Of a stretch of 64,000 bases of DNA, positions 53,411 through 60,902 are shown in pieces. Origin of the DNA: an uncultured Lachnospiraceae bacterium. Its GTDB lineage: Bacteria; Bacillota; Clostridia; Lachnospirales; Lachnospiraceae. Made by a program: the position numbers and the translations under genes. The stretch is from assembly GCA_910578335.1 (NCBI GenBank), contig CAJTPU010000004.1, forward strand, positions 114,296 to 178,295, read 5' to 3'. Below the pieces are notes generated by a model. It was not told the DNA's origin, made no database searches, and saw only the letters and a program-made list of their open reading frames with translations. The first letter of the stretch is position 1, and every line of letters begins with the position of its first letter.

Positions 53411-54032
53411 TGATTGGCTCTCGGATGACGGTGCGCAGCTTTTCGGGAGCTGTCCGTCTGGGGTCGCTTAGGTAAATTTCATGGTGAAACCTCGAGTCAG
53501 AAAAATCGAGGGAGTAATCGTTTTCTGACAAATAGGCGTTCATCCGGCTGATAGTGGCAGGCTCGTCGTCGTAGCTTCCGACGTGCATACACTGTACGCA
53601 AAGTCCCTCGTGGTACGGGAAAAAATATACCTTGGAAAAGTCGCGGTGTTTTTTTGACTCCGCTTCATGAACAGCCCATGTAAATACTTCTTCTGTTACA
53701 AAGTCAGGAAGCCGTATCATGGAAATCCATTGAAAGGCTTCTTTGTGGGCATAATCGATACCGGCACAGCCCTCCTGCCACCAAAGCCCCTCTATAGGCG
53801 GAACTACATAGGGAAAGTATCCATCTATCTGACGACTGCCCTTGTAGCTCATCTTAATGGTGAAGGAAATCCCGTACAACATTTCTAAAGCTGCCTTGTA
53901 TTCTCCGTCAGGTATATTGGGGTCGCCCTGTCCCCTGACGGCGACGTAGCACATAGGGGGAATATCTGCAATAGTCGGTTTTTGGGGGGGAAGGTAAAAT
54001 TCTTTATATTCTTTTTTGTAATCAAAAGCCAT
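53406..54032 (-). CDS. GyrI-like small-molecule-binding protein
   Basis: 208 aa from the ATG behind GGAGG. GyrI-like (SHS2) fold with 'PPMCYVAVRGQGDPN', 'YGISFTIKMSYKG' and 'PIEGLWWQEG', ending in 'DSRFHHEIYLSDPRRTAPEK', the conserved end of this family. Stand-alone members bind or hydrolyse small toxic molecules. Confidence 0.9.
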   Translation of the reverse strand: MAFDYKKEYKEFYLPPQKPTIADIPPMCYVAVRGQGDPNIPDGEYKAALEMLYGISFTIKMSYKGSRQIDGYFPYVVPPIEGLWWQEGCAGIDYAHKEAFQWISMIRLPDFVTEEVFTWAVHEAESKKHRDFSKVYFFPYHEGLCVQCMHVGSYDDEPATISRMNAYLSENDYSLDFSDSRFHHEIYLSDPRRTAPEKLRTVIREPIR

Positions 54033-54062
54033 AGGAACCTCCATCTGTATCTATTATTCTTG

Positions 54063-54234
54063 GGATTAGGGCATCAAAAGCCCTGTTAAAAATGTTCGTT
54101 GTCAATTTGCTCTAGGGAATGGGTGTAAACGACTTTTGCGCCATGGAAATGTCCGGCGCAACGGAGTGCCCACCCATTCCTTAGGGCAAATTGACATCAA
54201 GCACCTCTGGACAGGGCTTTTGACGCCCTAATCC
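54063..54234. repeat. Long nested inverted repeat (second structural family)
   Basis: Outer arms 54063-54086 and 54211-54234 pair over 24 nt with one mismatch. A bulge follows, then GTCAATTTGC plus GGGAATGGGTG (54101-54125) pair with CACCCATTCC plus GGGCAAATTGAC (54171-54195). The top is a TTGCGCC/GGCGCAA hairpin near 54136-54162. It fills the gap between two minus-strand genes. It does not share the loop motifs of the 55-kb family. Confidence 0.7.
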
Positions 54235-54239
54235 TACGA

Positions 54240-54866
54240 TTATCCTTTTAAATTTTTTACTCGCATCTGTATATTTTTTTCAAATGCCTGCTCGGAAAGA
54301 GAGGGGTCTTTTGTGGCGCGCCACACGGAGCAGGGAACGCTGTCACAGGAGGCGCAGCTTGCAAATTTGTGTTTTTGCACGGCGCAGCTATAGATGGGGC
54401 ACGCCTTTCCTGCCGGTGCGTGAAAAACCTTTCCGGAGGAGACATTACATCCGTTACAGAGGGAACCGTAGCAGCCGCAGGTTTCACATTCTGTTCCGCA
54501 GGCACTGAAGCCGAGGATTTCCCGCTGCTTCTTTTTGCTGAAAGTTTTTAGCATGAGGCTGCACGCCTTGTCTAAAAGGTCCATTAAGAGCTCGTCGGGG
54601 ACTTCGCCGTCAGGCTTTACCGAAATGTAGTTTGCTTTATCCATATAGTAGCCAGCTATAATGTCGGGGTACTGTGTTTTTAAAAAGTCACCTTCTGCAG
54701 GGTCAACCTTCAGTGTGATGTAGTAGGGCTTGTCCTCATGGTCCAGACAGACGGCGGCAAACATTTTTCCGCCAATCTTGTAGCGGACCCAGTTCCAATC
54801 AGCCTGTAAGTCTTTGGTAACCTTTCTTTTGCTTAGTAAGTATTCGTCAATCCATGGGTATTTCAT
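54240..54866 (-). CDS. YjbR/MmcQ-like protein fused to a DUF3795 zinc-binding-like domain
   Basis: 208 aa. Residues 1-110 match the YjbR/MmcQ fold ('VRYKIGGKMFAAVCLDHEDK', 'YYITLKVDPAEGDFLK'). Residues about 115-205 are Cys-rich (CGTECETCGCYGSLCNGC, CPIYSC, CASCDSVPC) as in DUF3795. Fusion of the two is uncommon. Function unknown. Confidence 0.82.
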   Translation of the reverse strand: MKYPWIDEYLLSKRKVTKDLQADWNWVRYKIGGKMFAAVCLDHEDKPYYITLKVDPAEGDFLKTQYPDIIAGYYMDKANYISVKPDGEVPDELLMDLLDKACSLMLKTFSKKKQREILGFSACGTECETCGCYGSLCNGCNVSSGKVFHAPAGKACPIYSCAVQKHKFASCASCDSVPCSVWRATKDPSLSEQAFEKNIQMRVKNLKG

Positions 54867-54885
54867 TTGCGGTCTCCTTTCAAGG

Positions 54886-55104
54886 GGTAGGTTAGGTTTA
54901 GGTAATTGCGAAACACAGTAAGGATGCTAGTGTCATTGTGCAGCTTGTATATTCTAACGCAGACTCGCTCTCGCTCCAAGCCAGCCGTAACGGTACTAAG
55001 CTCGAAAATACCTCGCTAAGTACCGACGGCTGGCAAGGGTCTGCTTATAGAATATACAAGTTGCACAATTCGGTACTAAAAAATTAGCGTTTCATAATCA
55101 TCTA
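54886..55104 (+). repeat. Large structured inverted repeat, family member 2
   Basis: A 60-nt head from 54886 (GGTAGGTTAGGTTTAGG, then TAATTGCGAAAC) is followed by arms 54935-54956 and 55048-55069 (22 nt, one G-U), an inner GCAGAC/GTCTGC, GCCAGCCGT/ACGGCTGGC and GGTACT/AGTACC. The unpaired motifs CGCTCTCGCT and AAGCTCGAAAATACCTCGC match member 1 at 9.3 kb. Confidence 0.8.
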
Positions 55105-55318
55105 GGTAGGTTAGGTTTAGGTAATTGCGAAACGCAGTAAGGATGCTAGTGTCATTGTGAACCTTGTATATTCCAACATAGACCTGCTTTCGCTTCTTAA
55201 AAAACGTAGCAGTGCTAAGCTCGAAAAAACCTGCAAATCATGCCGCATGACTTTGGTGTTGACGTTTTTTAAGAGTCTGCTTATGGAATATATAAGGTGC
55301 ACAATTCGGAGTCGGCAA
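55105..55318 (+). repeat. Large structured inverted repeat, family member 3
   Basis: Begins with the same 60-nt head as the copy before it, at a period of about 219-220 bp. Outer arms ATTGTG..CCTTGTATATTCC and GGAATATATAAGG..CACAAT. The inner stem is now CTTAAAAAACGT (55196-55207)/ACGTTTTTTAAG (55262-55273), wholly unlike the GC-rich stem of the tandem copy, while AAGCTCGAAAAAACCT is kept in the loop. Confidence 0.8.
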
Positions 55319-55328
55319 GTTAGAGTTC

Positions 55329-55446
55329 GCAATTCTCTAAGGGTTTTGGTAATTTTCTAAGTACGTTGGCAGTTTTTAAGCGTTTGGTGGTTTTTCAATG
55401 GTTTTGGCAGTTCCTTAAGGTTTTTTGCGATTGCTTAAGTGACTTC
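55329..55446 (+). repeat. Degenerate 20-bp tandem repeat
   Basis: About five and a half units of roughly 20 bp starting at 55329, 55349, 55369 (18 bp), 55387, 55407 and 55427, pattern G(C/T)(A/G)(A/G)TTnnnTAAGnGTTTTG. The last unit runs into the 3' end of the WYL gene. Confidence 0.6.
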
Positions 55447-56346
55447 GTATTGCTTTAAGGTGTCCTGTAGTGCGGTGCGTAGTTCTGCGCGCAGATGTGC
55501 GGGTTCTAGGAGTTCTGCTTTATCGCGGAAGGTCAAAAGCCACGTGATGAGATTTTCCTTGTGGGTGTAATCGGCATGGAACAGCAGCCTGCCGTCTGGA
55601 AGCTCTTCAAAGCAGCCTGTGCCAAATTCTTCTACCAGACGCCATTTGCAGGAAGGGTCAAAGAGCGCCTTGACACGAATTCCGCCCGGAAAAATCTGTT
55701 CGTCCTTTAAGTCCGGCAGGGGAACGGTTCTCTTGGAAAAAGTGGCTTCCGACAGGCGCAGCTTGTCCATGCGGTTTAGTTTAAACAGACGGAAATCGTT
55801 GCGGCTGGTGCACCAGCCCCATACATACCAGTCAGCCCAGCGAAAAATCAGATAGTAAGGCTCAATGCAGCGCTCACTCTCGCCCGAGGGGGAGTAGTAG
55901 TGGAAAAAAAGCATATGGCATCCGCCTATGGCGCTTCGTATCAGCTCGATGCGCGGGGCAAGCAAATCCTTGTACCACGAAGACAAATCAATCAGTACAA
56001 ACTGATTGCCGGTCAAAAAATTGGAAGAACCTGCGGACAATTTTTCCATAAGCTGCCCATAGCGGTTGGTTCCATTGATGCTGTCCAGCCCCCGCAGTCC
56101 TGCGAGAATGTCCTGCATCTCCGTGTTGGTAAGCAGAGTGCGCTCCATTTTGTAATTTTCCATAATGGAAATACCACCGTTTGCGCCCTGCTTTGTCACA
56201 ATGGGAATGCCGGCTTTGCACAAATCCTCAATATCGCGGCTGATGGTTCGCCTGGAAACTTCGAACTGCTCTGCAAGATAGGGAGCCGTGACCTCATTTT
56301 TCTGCAGAAGCACGGATAAAATACCAATCAGCCTGTCTATTTTCAT
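55435..56346 (-). CDS. WYL-domain transcriptional regulator (YafY/DeoR type)
   Basis: 303 aa. N-terminal HTH_11 ('DRLIGILSVLLQKNEVTAPY', 'FEVSRRTISRDIEDLCKAGI'), central WYL domain with 'ESERCIEPYYLIFRWADWYV' and 'NDFRLFKLNRMDKLRLSEA', and a WCX C-terminal part. WYL regulators often guard defence systems; this one is divergent from a helicase-nuclease operon. Confidence 0.93.
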   Translation of the reverse strand: MKIDRLIGILSVLLQKNEVTAPYLAEQFEVSRRTISRDIEDLCKAGIPIVTKQGANGGISIMENYKMERTLLTNTEMQDILAGLRGLDSINGTNRYGQLMEKLSAGSSNFLTGNQFVLIDLSSWYKDLLAPRIELIRSAIGGCHMLFFHYYSPSGESERCIEPYYLIFRWADWYVWGWCTSRNDFRLFKLNRMDKLRLSEATFSKRTVPLPDLKDEQIFPGGIRVKALFDPSCKWRLVEEFGTGCFEELPDGRLLFHADYTHKENLITWLLTFRDKAELLEPAHLRAELRTALQDTLKQYEVT

Positions 56347-56398
56347 AACCGATACCCCGCATACCGCAAGCCTGCCTGCGGTATCCTTTCTCCGTTAA

Positions 56399-56439
56399 AA
56401 TTATCTTATCACACAAAACATGACAACTATGTGTCGTGT
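56399..56439 (-). promoter_or_regulatory. Promoter and dyad of the WYL gene
   Basis: Minus strand TTGTCA (56427-56422), 17-bp spacer, TAATTT (56404-56399). The dyad CATGACA (56420-56426)/TGTCGTG (56433-56439) overlaps the -35 box, a likely site for autorepression. Confidence 0.5.
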
Positions 56440-56577
56440 TTATAATATAGCAGAAAAAAGAATTTTAGTACAGTTTTGGAGTTAAAATGGGGGAAATGGG
56501 GACTTTTTATTGTGGCGGGGAGTGTGAAGTGTTATACTTAACATGAAAATTTCAATATGTTGCAAATGAGTCAATGG

Positions 56578-56626
56578 CAATCGGTTTCCATGTGCTCTGA
56601 TGAGGCAAACGCGTTTAAACCGATTG
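56578..56626. promoter_or_regulatory. 10-bp inverted repeat before the helicase gene
   Basis: CAATCGGTTT (56578-56587) and AAACCGATTG (56617-56626) are perfect inverted copies 29 nt apart, ending 29 bp before the helicase ATG. Could be an operator pair or a leader hairpin. Confidence 0.45.
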
Positions 56627-56655
56627 AATACAAGGGCATTTTAGGGTAAATAGGA

Positions 56656-59600
56656 ATGAATACAATCTGCCGCGATATATTCAGGGCTGTCTATGAGGGA
56701 AAGTGGCTCAGCATTGAATATAAAAATGGAAAAGAAGAAATCACAAAGTACTGGATAGGCATTATCAGTATCAATCCAATCAACAAGTCCATGGAGGTGG
56801 AAGGACTTCATCTGTCCAGATTTACCACGAAGAAGTTTGAAATTTATATTGATTCTATTCTGTCGTCGTCCGTTATCGACGGCTCTTACTTTGGCACGGC
56901 TCCCACGTTAAAAAAAGACATTCAGGAAAACCCTGTCAAATATCAATCCCTTTTTCACCATGCCGCCAATTTAAAAATATTGAATTATCTTGCGGACTGT
57001 AACAAGCTGGATAACACGCCCTATGAGTCGGAGTACGCGCTCATCAGCAAATTTGACGGGGACTGCGTGCGCGCCGGAACATACGATTTGAGTCCGGAGC
57101 AGTTCAAGGAAATTGTAACCAACTTCCAGTACGGGGCAAAAAAAGGATTTACGGCAAGGGTAAAGCAGCTTGCGCTCAATGTCATGAGCGTACATACTAG
57201 GCAGGGTTTATACGTGCTGGCGTACCGGCTGCTCAGACTGGATGTGAAGCGGCGGACGCTCAGGCAGGAAGAAGAAATCAGTATTAATACAGAATATACC
57301 ATAAACGGAAGTAAACAGAGCATCCGGAGATTTTTGGATGCAGAGGATTATGCGTTATTGGAGCATTTTGAGGCAAATGCCGAAAAAATCAAGGACAGGA
57401 TTACCCAAAGCAACAGCCAGATAAGCGGTGTGGATGACATGCCCTATATCATTGCCATGGGAAGAGATTTGCTGCTGGATTTACATGAGGAATACGGCGC
57501 TATTCACAAGATGTATAATGAGGGTAAGGTAAGCATTCCCATACAGGCATTTTTTGGAAATTTGCTAAAGCCGATACTGCGGATAAAGGATTATCCGACG
57601 GTTCTGCTCAACAGGAAAATCAATCTGGACCAGCTTCTTGCGATTCATAATGCCATCAAGTATCCGCTTGCCTACATACAGGGACCTCCCGGCACGGGCA
57701 AGACCAATACCATCGTCAACACGATTATGACGGCTTTTTTCAATGAAAAGACGGTGCTGTTTGCCTCCTACAACAACCACCCCATAGACGGCGTATTTGA
57801 GACATTAAGCAATATTTCCTACCGCAGCGGGGAAAAGGTGGCGTTTCCCATTATCCGGCTGGGCAATGACGAGAAGGTCGCGGAAGCGCTGGATTATATA
57901 AAGGAACTGTACGAGAAGACGAAGGTGCTTACTGTTTACGGTAGTACATTGGAACGCAACAAAGACGACAGAGTTGTCAGAACAAAAAAACTGACGGAGC
58001 TTTTGCACCGTCATGAGGAAAAGCTGGACCTTCTGGAAAAACGGGAGGCAATCGTTAAATTGATGGATACCAATAAGCATCTGACCTTTCAGGTTTCCCT
58101 GCAGGGTGAGCAGCTTAGGGAAGTAAATGAAAAACTGGAGCAAATTGGAGAAATTACGGACGAGGAGGCGCTGAAGCTGGTGCTTGAGGACGAGGAGCGA
58201 TTTAAGCAGTATCTGTATTTTACCTCGGCAAAATACATACAGCGCTTGAAGGAGCCCAAAAACGAGGATTTGCTGAAGATTGTAAACATGGAGGTGCATG
58301 ACGCCGAAAGCCGTGAGACCCGCGTCAAGGCATTTAACGACTACCTGAAAAAACCGGAGAATGTAAAAAAGCTGCAGAGGATATTCCCCATTGTAGCGAC
58401 CACATCCGTCTCGGCGCACAAAATAGGGAAACCGGATGTGTATTTTGACATGACCATTATGGACGAGGCAAGTCAGGGCAATATAGCAATTTCTCTGGTG
58501 CCTATTCTGCGAGGCAGGAGCCTTATGCTGGTAGGAGACCCACAGCAGCTAAGTCCGGTGGTTCTGCTGGACGAGACGGACAATGCGAAGCTGCGCAAGA
58601 GGTACGGCGTGACGGAGGAGTACGATTATATTAAAAATTCCATTTACAAGGCGTATCTGGCGTGCGATGCGGTGAGCGGGGAAATCCTGCTGAGCCACCA
58701 TTACCGCTGCCATAGAAAAATCATAGAATTTAACAATCGGAAATATTACAACAATAAGCTGGTGATAAAAAGCCAGAATGAGGAGCCGCAGCCCCTTATT
58801 TTTACGGATATTCCCGACAACAAATCCTACTACAGGAATACGGCGCCCAGAGAAGCGGAGGAAATCCTGCGTTTTGCCGTGGAGAATGCGGACAAGCGCA
58901 TTGGCATTATTACACCCTTTGTCAACCAGAGGGATTTTATCAACGATATGCTGAAAAAGAATGAAATTACGAATATTTCCTGCGGCACTGTACATGCCTT
59001 CCAAGGCGACGAAAAGGATATCATTCTTTTTTCCTTAGCGCTCACTGACAGAACGGGGACGGGTACCTACGGCTGGCTGAAAAACAACAAGGAGCTTATC
59101 AACGTGGCAACCTCCCGCGCCAAAAACCAGCTTATTCTTTTTTCCAGCAAAAAAGAGCTGGAGCGCCTGCACACAAACGAGCGTGACGACCTCTATGAGC
59201 TGGTGCAGTATGTGCAGAGCAACGGCACCTCACAGGTCACGCCGCAGGCGGGCGCTTCCCGCGCCCTTGGCATCAAGCCCTACAGCACGGAAACGGAAGC
59301 CGCCTTTTTGACAAACCTGAACCACGCCCTCGACAATGTATTAAACACCAACAGAAAGTGCGTAGTGCAGAAGGAGGTCAGCATCGCCCATGTATTCCGC
59401 GACAATACCCGCTACAACGACTTATTCTACACAGGCCGCTTCGACTTTGTAGTATACGAGCGCGACTACTACAAGAATGAAATCCCCATTCTCGCCATCG
59501 AGCTGGACGGCAGGGAGCACGCAGAAGACAGCGTTGTGATGGCGCGTGACAGAAAGAAAGCCGAAATCTGCCGCGAGCATGGGTTTGAGCTGATACGCAT

Positions 59601-59679
59601 CGAGAACACCTATGCGAGAAGGTATCATTATATTAAGGAGATATTGATGAGGTATTTTGCGGGGGTGAGGGGGTATTGA
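56656..59679 (+). CDS. WYL-like / superfamily 1 helicase / PD-(D/E)XK nuclease fusion
   Basis: 1007 aa. Residues about 1-80 look like a WYL-type beta domain ('RAVYEGKWLSIEYKNGKEEI'). Helicase motifs: Walker A GPPGTGKT at 343-350, DEAS (motif II) at about 603, GDPQQLSP (III), 'SHHYRCHRKIIEF' (IV), 'GTVHAFQGDEKDIILFSLAL' (V), 'INVATSRAKNQLILF' (VI). The C-terminus has a restriction-nuclease-like core, Asp near 930 in GRFDFVVYE and ELDG near 949. This Upf1/AAA_11-12 plus DUF2726-like build is common in phage-defence loci. All motifs are intact. The weak upstream spacing of GTAAATAGGA suggests low translation. Confidence 0.88.
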   Translation: MNTICRDIFRAVYEGKWLSIEYKNGKEEITKYWIGIISINPINKSMEVEGLHLSRFTTKKFEIYIDSILSSSVIDGSYFGTAPTLKKDIQENPVKYQSLFHHAANLKILNYLADCNKLDNTPYESEYALISKFDGDCVRAGTYDLSPEQFKEIVTNFQYGAKKGFTARVKQLALNVMSVHTRQGLYVLAYRLLRLDVKRRTLRQEEEISINTEYTINGSKQSIRRFLDAEDYALLEHFEANAEKIKDRITQSNSQISGVDDMPYIIAMGRDLLLDLHEEYGAIHKMYNEGKVSIPIQAFFGNLLKPILRIKDYPTVLLNRKINLDQLLAIHNAIKYPLAYIQGPPGTGKTNTIVNTIMTAFFNEKTVLFASYNNHPIDGVFETLSNISYRSGEKVAFPIIRLGNDEKVAEALDYIKELYEKTKVLTVYGSTLERNKDDRVVRTKKLTELLHRHEEKLDLLEKREAIVKLMDTNKHLTFQVSLQGEQLREVNEKLEQIGEITDEEALKLVLEDEERFKQYLYFTSAKYIQRLKEPKNEDLLKIVNMEVHDAESRETRVKAFNDYLKKPENVKKLQRIFPIVATTSVSAHKIGKPDVYFDMTIMDEASQGNIAISLVPILRGRSLMLVGDPQQLSPVVLLDETDNAKLRKRYGVTEEYDYIKNSIYKAYLACDAVSGEILLSHHYRCHRKIIEFNNRKYYNNKLVIKSQNEEPQPLIFTDIPDNKSYYRNTAPREAEEILRFAVENADKRIGIITPFVNQRDFINDMLKKNEITNISCGTVHAFQGDEKDIILFSLALTDRTGTGTYGWLKNNKELINVATSRAKNQLILFSSKKELERLHTNERDDLYELVQYVQSNGTSQVTPQAGASRALGIKPYSTETEAAFLTNLNHALDNVLNTNRKCVVQKEVSIAHVFRDNTRYNDLFYTGRFDFVVYERDYYKNEIPILAIELDGREHAEDSVVMARDRKKAEICREHGFELIRIENTYARRYHYIKEILMRYFAGVRGY

Positions 59680-59682
59680 GAC

Positions 59683-60672
59683 ATGCAGGGATATGCATTA
59701 AAAGAGGCAGATTATGTGGAGAAGGTATTAGAGGAGGACGAGCTTTGGGCGGTTTTTGGCAGTATGTTTTCCGGCAGAGCGGTACATGATACAAGCTATA
59801 AATATGGTTTTTTTAAGGCTGTGTTAGACAGCATTTATAATGCGGATGAAAATTTGTTGCTGACGTTTGACCAGATATTTTATAAATTTACGGAGATATA
59901 CTGGAATTTAATACTCAAATATCATCTTCGTCAAAAAGCGGTAACGAAAAATGGCAGGGACACCGTATTAGAAAAAATATTAAAAGAAACAGCGATGCAA
60001 AAAGCAGGTATCAGTAATATACGTTTTGAAGTGCTATCTGCAGATATGAAAGCCGAAGTCTGCCATAAAGTAAAAATAAAGTGCAAAGAAAATGTAGTGG
60101 GTGCTTTGTACGGAGATTCTGGAGGTGTTCTATATTCTTTTTCAAAGAGAAAAGAATATATCCGTCTTAATCCACAAGTATATGCTTTCATGACAAAATA
60201 TAAAAAGATATTGGAAAAGATAAATTATTTTGAATGGGCAAAATTTTTAGAAAAAGTGAATGATGAGGAAACAACACGAAACTTGCTAAATAATCTTGAC
60301 ACTATTACATTGAGAAGTGATTTGTCAATATATCGCAGAATATTGTTTGAAGAATTTGAGGAACACAGATGTTTTTATTGTGGAAAGGAATTAAAACAAG
60401 GTAAAATCCATGTGGACCATTTTATCCCATGGTCTTTTGTCAAAGATGATAATCTGTGGAATCTGGTACTGACCTGTTCTGCATGCAATCTGCGAAAATC
60501 TGACAAACTGGCACCACAGCTCTATGTAGACCGGCTTGTTGCACGCAATGGACTGATATTGGAGAGAAATCCTGATGAATTGCCGGCGTACAAAGAAAAT
60601 AAGCCGAGGGAGGTTTATTATTGGGCAAGGTATAATGGGTATCGTGAGGTTTGGGTGCCGGAGGGAGGGTGA
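59683..60672 (+). CDS. HNH endonuclease-domain protein
   Basis: 329 aa starting 3 nt after the helicase stop, so translation is coupled. N-terminal 220 residues unrecognised, mostly helical. The C-terminal HNH domain has zinc Cys230/Cys233 (CFYCGKE), catalytic HVDH at 243-246 in 'HVDHFIPWSF', then N and Cys265/Cys268 in CSACNLRKSDK. Base composition turns AT-rich within this gene, unlike the helicase gene before it. Confidence 0.9.
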   Translation: MQGYALKEADYVEKVLEEDELWAVFGSMFSGRAVHDTSYKYGFFKAVLDSIYNADENLLLTFDQIFYKFTEIYWNLILKYHLRQKAVTKNGRDTVLEKILKETAMQKAGISNIRFEVLSADMKAEVCHKVKIKCKENVVGALYGDSGGVLYSFSKRKEYIRLNPQVYAFMTKYKKILEKINYFEWAKFLEKVNDEETTRNLLNNLDTITLRSDLSIYRRILFEEFEEHRCFYCGKELKQGKIHVDHFIPWSFVKDDNLWNLVLTCSACNLRKSDKLAPQLYVDRLVARNGLILERNPDELPAYKENKPREVYYWARYNGYREVWVPEGG

Positions 60673-60902
60673 GTGAAATAGTGGTATTTATAAATCTGGT
60701 GTAAAATTCTGGTTCATGTTTGGATAGCGTAAAAAAGGTTTGTATGGTAAAATAAAATTATACAATTGAGCTATTAAGATAGACATAAGAGTTAGTTGTA
60801 GATTGTGCTTGAAATAAATAACTGAAGTAAATTTTATATTTAAAAGCTTATGCAGAAGAGTTATTAAATCTACAGAAGAGTAATGATAGCGAGGGCATTG
60901 AT

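Noticed and set aside
55329..55446. CRISPR array
   Set aside because: Units are contiguous 20-mers without unique spacers, too degenerate, and no cas genes are near.
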